From assembly GCA_963921195.1 (NCBI GenBank), contig OY992537.1:82721287-82785286 (forward strand): a stretch of DNA of 64,000 bases, read 5' to 3'. This DNA comes from Pegoplata infirma. Its lineage: Eukaryota > Arthropoda > Insecta > Diptera > Anthomyiidae. Shown in pieces: positions 59,355 to 64,000 of this stretch; position 1 is the stretch's first letter; every line of letters starts with the position of its first letter. Under the pieces are notes generated by a model. The model made no database searches and had not been told where the DNA came from. It saw nothing but the letters and a program-made list of their open reading frames with translations. The translations under genes were made by a program, and so were the position numbers.

Positions 59355-60036
59355 ATAAAATCCGGTGAGATAAAAAAAACGATAACTTCCGAAAGACAAA
59401 AATGAGACTACTGAAGCTTGGTAAGTATCTTTGCCGTTCCCCGGGTCTGTTTGGTATTAAATTTCAGCTCAATCGGTCCAGTGGTTCAAAAGTTATAAGC
59501 AAACCCCTGAATTTCAGATTAGTTTCATCTAAAATGCCACGTGTTTTAACAAGTTTTAAAAGCATTGGTGGTAGCTAAACAATGCTTTTCAAATTTGTTT
59601 AATTTTAAAGCAATGCTTTTTAAACTTGTTTAGTATTAAAAGCATTGGTAACTTAAAAATTTCACACGAAAAAAATTTTACACTCAAAAAAAATTTTACA
59701 CTCAAAAAAAATTTACACAAAAAAAATTTAGTTTTTTTTTTTTACAAAAATTACAATATTTTGTGTACATACATACGTGCATTCACTCAGAAATATTTTT
59801 ACAGTAAAAAAAACATTACACTCGAAAAAAATTTTACACTAAAAAAAAAAAAATTAGTAATTTTTTTTTTTTTTTTAAAAAAATGACAAAAAAAGAGTTT
59901 TTTACTCAAAATAAAATATTTCTAAACAAAATTGTTAATTTTTTCACGTTAAAAAATGTACTACCCTTTAAAAAAATGCATTGTGGAGGGTTTTCATAGA
60001 TTCGGCAAAGTCGAATTTAACTTTTCTACTTGTTTT
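59355..60036 (+). mobile_element. Helentron (INE-1-like), 3' part
   Basis: Continues the element cut at 53196: CGATAACTTCCGAAAGACA, GGTCCAGTGGTTCAAAAGTT, repeated CACTCAAAAAAAATTTTACA words, then AGATTCGGCAAAGTCGAATT (terminal hairpin) and TTTTCTACTTGTTT (60022-60036). It mirrors the copy at 46924-47727. Confidence 0.7.
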
Positions 60037-60770
60037 AAATTGGTTTTGTGTAATCGATTCTTCAAAATTTAAATTAAATTAAAAAAAATATATAACATTG
60101 TGCTCGAATTTGGCACTTATTTTTTTAAAAAGTTGGGCACCCTACCGGTAAAGTTAATTTGAGTAGCTGAATTCAATGTTGCTAGCCGTTTTTCGAAGTT
60201 AGCGCTCGTATTCGCGATATTCGCGATTTAAAATGTTGATGCTCAAGTACAATAAAAACGATATCATTAAAATCATTTTTAAATTTAAAACCATTCAAGA
60301 CTGTTAAACTAACATAATTTTTTTCGCGAAAAACATTTTTTGTTCGCTAAAAATCTTCATTTTCTTGAAAAAATTGGTTTTAATACATATATTTTAAGTT
60401 TGATTTGAATTTACGACAGCCATCTGGAAAATTAGGTCGTGTACACTAAATCCCATTGTAATATCCGTTTGTTTTTTTTTTCAAAGTTAGCATATGTATT
60501 ACGATATTCGCGATTATTTTTTTTTTTTTATTTTTAAGTAAAAAAAAATATTTTTTTACATTATTTAGACAATTTCTGATTTTTTAGCATATATACTCTA
60601 TTGAATATACAAAAAAAAAAAAAAAATCGCGGAAATTTTTTTTTTCGTTAATTTTTGTTGGCGATTTTTTTTTTTTTCAATACGATACACTACAGATACA
60701 AAGTTTTTCGAAAAAAAAAAATTTCCGGATTTTTATTTTTTGTGGAAGTTTTTATTTTTTTTGCGGAAGA
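60037..60770. other. Noncoding AT-rich DNA
   Basis: No gene; phrases AAGTTAGCGCTCGTATTCGCG and AAGTTAGCATATGTATTACG (about 60197 and 60484) suggest a degenerate repeat of about 285 bases. Confidence 0.45.
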
Positions 60771-60972
60771 TGTCTCAGAATCTGAGACTTTTTCTATAGA
60801 AAAAATGTTTCAGAAACTGAGACTTTTTCTATAGAAAAAATGTCTCAGAATCTGAGACTTTTTCTATAGAAAACATTTTTTCTATAGTAAAAGTATCAGA
60901 TTCTGAGACATTTTTTCTATAGAAAAAGTCTCAGATTCTGGGACGTTTTTTCTATAGAAAAAGTCTCAGATT
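60771..60972. repeat. 35-bp array of alternating palindromes, 3 forward + 3 inverted
   Basis: Units at 60771-60805, 60806-60840 and 60841-60875 read TGTCTCAGAATCTGAGAC plus TTTTTCTATAGAAAAA with small variation. From 60876 the units run in reverse complement (60876-60910, 60911-60945, and 60946-60972 partial). Each half-unit is itself a palindrome (GTCTCAGAATCTGAGAC, odd centre; TTTTTCTATAGAAAAA, perfect). The whole array is therefore one 200-bp palindrome built of palindromes, centred at 60875/60876. Confidence 0.9.
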
Positions 60973-61165
60973 ATTTACGGTTGCTACAACCAGGGTTGGC
61001 AGTTGTAGCAACTGGCACAAAGATATTTTAAAAAAAGTTATAACAACTTCAATTTACGGTTGCTACAACCGCAAATGGTTGGGACAACCCCAATTTGGTT
61101 GCAGAAGCCGTTAACCTGTTACAACAACTGTATTGCGGTTGTGGCAACCTCATTCCAACCGATTT
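60973..61165. repeat. Cluster of GGTTGCxACAACC words
   Basis: TTACGGTTGCTACAACC occurs at 60974-60990 and 61052-61068, with related GGTTGGGACAACC, GGTTGTGGCAACC and inverse forms nearby. A degenerate palindromic repeat adjoining the 35-bp array; possibly the edge of one element. Confidence 0.6.
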
Positions 61166-62474
61166 TTTATGTGAGTGTATAAGTACTTAACCAGATTATT
61201 ATCAATCGACTTTTTTTGTAAAAAAAAGTCATATTTAAAATTTTTCAAGCTTTAATTAAAGCTTGAAATGTTCAAGATTGAGCAAATATTAAATGAGATA
61301 TGAGGGTCGCACTTTAAATTATTTATAAATATTTTTTAGAAAATTTTTTAAAAATATTTCCAAGCCGATTTGTTCCAGATTCAAACAGTAAAAAATTAAA
61401 AAATAATATTATTATTATCATTCAATTATAATTTAGTTTTTCCAACAACCTAAACAAAAAAAGAAATTTTTTAAATATAGTAGAAGAAATCCGCATTTTT
61501 GACCTCCAACTCTTTTGACCACCAATTTTTTGTAAACAAAGAAAATCTTTTTGAGTCCAAATATGACTTTAAATGGCCAATCCTACTGATCATAACACTA
61601 ACTGGAGTGTTTGAAACCGGTATGGGAATACCAAAAATGTTTATAATTTTTAGGAATTAAATTTTTCTTCTTTATAATTAATGGTTAATTTATGGCCCTA
61701 AACTGGCTTAAATTAAAACACTTAAAAATACATTTTCCCCTCAGGCAGTTAAGCGCCATTATAAGCAAATGTGGTCTTCACAAACTTAACCGCTAACGCA
61801 TTTGTGTCTTTTGTAATACTTATGCCCAAGTTTGTAAAACACCGGGAATATATTTTTCTAAAGAAAATTTCAAAATTGACGCTATTATTAAACAGGTTCA
61901 CCAATTCTCAGTTTTATTTTTTACAACCTAATTGCATATTTTATTTAACTACGTAATAAATTGAAGAATATTATCCTTATGATACACCGATTAAGCCAAA
62001 GAACATATGTTGCCTCGGCTAATACCTAAATCATAGTTGTGATATATAACATTAAAGTTTTTAACACATATTTTGTTTTCGTGAAATACGTATTTTTTAT
62101 ATTTTATGGCTCTTTTTATTGGTAATGCTATCTAATGACCATTGGCTAGGACAGTATCCCAAAACATGGAATAGTCTATTATTTGATAGCGTAGATTGCA
62201 AATGTTACGGCCTACAATTAGTTTGCTTCAGCGAAAAACTGATTTTGAATTTTCAAAAAGAAACATTTTTCTAACAAAACCCATTGAAATGCAGCACGGA
62301 AAGATCAATGACAAAGGAAATGAAAAAAAAAACATGAACAGAACATGCTCAGCAGTGTATTGTAGATTGTCTCAAAACAGTTCGATGTAAATTTTGCAGC
62401 CGAAAATTTGGGAAGAAACCGTTCAAACAAGTCAAAAAAGATATATATTTGCAATTATTTTTTTAACCAGTCAA
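61166..62474. other. Noncoding AT-rich DNA
   Basis: No gene recognised; short ORFs at 61771-61956 and 62196-62390 lack recognisable domains. Confidence 0.5.
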
Positions 62475-63426
62475 TATATGAATGTGGGTGTGGAACAAGG
62501 TGCTATAATCCAAAAACCAAAATGTTCAGGAGAAGCAAAAAACTAAATAAGTCGCGAAAAAAATTAATTTTTTGAAATTTCTTTTTGCAGTTTGACGAAG
62601 ATGGACCATATGCATCAATGTACAAAATTTCATTAAAAACAAATGTGCGGAAGTATCAAAAAAATGCATGTGAAATTTTGTTCTAGTGGAATAAGGTGCT
62701 ATGTTACAATTTCTACTAGGAATTTCAATACATGTGCCAAGTAGTTTTAAGATTTTTGGGTTATTTTTTAAAATTTTAAATTTAGCGTGATGAATTCAGC
62801 AAAATTTAGACGGGGTCCAGCAGTACTCATTTTTATATCAAAATAATAAAAAGCAGTTAATATAACAAAAAAAAAATAGCTGTTATATGGTTTATTTTAA
62901 ACAACTTTTCCCATAATGGGTTAAAAAATTTGCACAATTTATTATTTAAGTTACTAATCATTAAATTTTTAAGTCTGAACTTAAAAATTTGATAGATTAT
63001 CAAAATCCACCATTAGTATTACGTAAAATAATATAATGTTTTTATATGGATATGGCACCTTTTTCTACATTTACACTTTAACTATAGATAGATTTGATTA
63101 GAAATCGTTTTTTGCCAAACCAATGGGCTGATGTTGAAGCCTAGGATGTTTTGTACACGCTAACCATCTCACATGTAAGAATTTTTATATACTACCTTTA
63201 GTTTAACTGCAAAATACATGTTACTATCCGGGGAAAAAAATAAAATATTTCCAAAAATAGTAAAAATTTAACTTTTAAGGTAATTTTTATGACCGAAAAC
63301 GGTTAAGTTTTTAACAAATTTGTTTACAAATAGGTCGAACTATTGTAGGAAGATACGATTTTGCAAAAAAACGCGATTTCCAAAAATTGGATTTTAGCAC
63401 CTTGTTCCACACATACATTCATATAC
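62475..63426. mobile_element. 0.95-kb inverted-repeat element
   Basis: TATATGAATGTGGGTGTGGA then ACAAGGTGCTATAATCCAA (62475-62513) is mirrored at 63389-63426. A further variant, GTGGAATAAGGTGCTATGTT, lies at 62689. Arms about 40 bases; no transposase. Boundaries tentative. Confidence 0.5.
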
Positions 63427-63567
63427 TTAAATCTGATTAAAAATAACAAAGCTATAAATACTTCCCCAGACCAATTGGCATGTGCTTCCCATAACCGACT
63501 GCCACCAAATTTAGAATATTTTATTTTTAGATGATAACGCATAAAATTGAACCCATCCATTTGGTAA

Positions 63568-64000
63568 AAATGCCTGCGAATTTTGTACTCTTGTCCAAAA
63601 CATTAAATCATGATAATGTTTTGCGGAAGATTTGGGTGTACTTGCCAAAGCAAAGTTTATTTTAGGAAAAATAATGTTATATTACTTTGCTATTCCATGC
63701 AAAACGAATTTGTATATCAGTCGAGGACCCATTAAAAAACCAAAAGAGCTGTACATTTCGTAAGTGAGTGCAAAAATAAGTGCAAAAAAGTGTTTTTACA
63801 TTTTGGATTAAAGATTATAACACTCTCACTGGTTTTATGTACATTTGATAAACAAATGGAAAATTTTTATGCGAAAAGCTTAGACTTGGTAAAAAAGTAG
63901 TTTTGGTAAAAAAACAAATGATTTTTTTTTTTCACGAAAAAAAATTATGTTAAAAAAATTAATGAACATAAAATTTTTTGGTGAAAAAAAATTTTGATGA
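63568..64000. mobile_element. Interior of a palindrome-bearing element, truncated by window end
   Basis: Reverse complement of 50580-51020, collinear through AATGCCTGCGAATTTTGTAC, AACATTAAATCATGATAATG, GGTGTACTTGCCAAAGCAAA and AAATGGAAAATTTTTATGCG. It ends in the same AAAAATTTTGATGA text. The rest lies beyond the window. Confidence 0.65.

Noticed and set aside
60771..60972. CRISPR-like repeat array
   Set aside because: No unique spacers; units are contiguous palindromes and the context is a eukaryotic genome.

Overview
This window has no recognisable host gene. It is an AT-rich, retrotransposon-dominated stretch of an insect genome, most probably a dipteran. The evidence is four LINEs or LINE fragments of insect-type families, and several copies of a Helentron-type repeat resembling the INE-1/DINE-1 elements of flies: a CCCATAAAGTATATATAT block, a GTCC/GTCT microsatellite and a TTCGGC..GTCGAA terminal hairpin. 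A calyptrate fly would fit, but that is inference from repeat style alone.

Layout. 1-7260: AT-rich DNA with a 351-bp near-perfect hairpin MITE (410-760), a two-layer nested element (3047-3960), two tRNA-like modules and a 221-bp MITE (6943-7163). 7272-13523: a hAT-like non-autonomous element split by an intact full-length Jockey-type LINE on the minus strand (ORF1 11034-12656, ORF2 8369-11041); both insertions keep visible target-site duplications. 14183-16320: an RTE-type reverse transcriptase fragment, a 629-bp TIR element, and a second copy of the 0.7-kb MITE seen at 3091. 17345-22620: a 5-unit satellite (about 122 bp), unique AT-rich DNA, then a four-unit tandem repeat.

22982-36979 is best read as one LOA-type LINE (here LINE B; ORF1 31664-33289, ORF2 33282-36851, with endonuclease, reverse transcriptase and RNase H) bounded by an 11-bp direct repeat. 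About 7.9 kb of foreign DNA sits in its 5' UTR. That insert is three (ATT)n arrays, one of them 2,272 bp of apparently perfect repeat, a 160-bp LINE 3'-end fragment, and a complete second LINE (LINE A; ORF1 with a PHD finger 24646-25812, ORF2 25946-28930) whose two ends both touch ATT repeat.

36980-49609: a roughly 160-bp tandem array, a 2.4-kb foldback element, a 1.4-kb inverted-repeat composite with a tRNA-like module, three smaller TIR elements and a Helentron copy. 49610-60036: two more Helentron copies, one interrupted by a palindrome-bearing TIR element and the other by a degenerate LOA-type LINE (LINE C, 53197-59354) with four in-frame stops in ORF2. 60771-60972 holds an unusual 35-bp array of alternating palindromes that reverses orientation midway. 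The window ends inside another copy of the palindrome-bearing element.

The only protein-coding capacity is for LINE mobilisation: ORF1 proteins that would coat the RNA, and ORF2 proteins that nick the target and reverse transcribe. Three elements (Jockey, A, B) have uninterrupted ORFs, so recent activity is plausible. The most unusual features are the giant ATT arrays with LINE boundaries in them, the reversing palindrome array, and the large foldback element.
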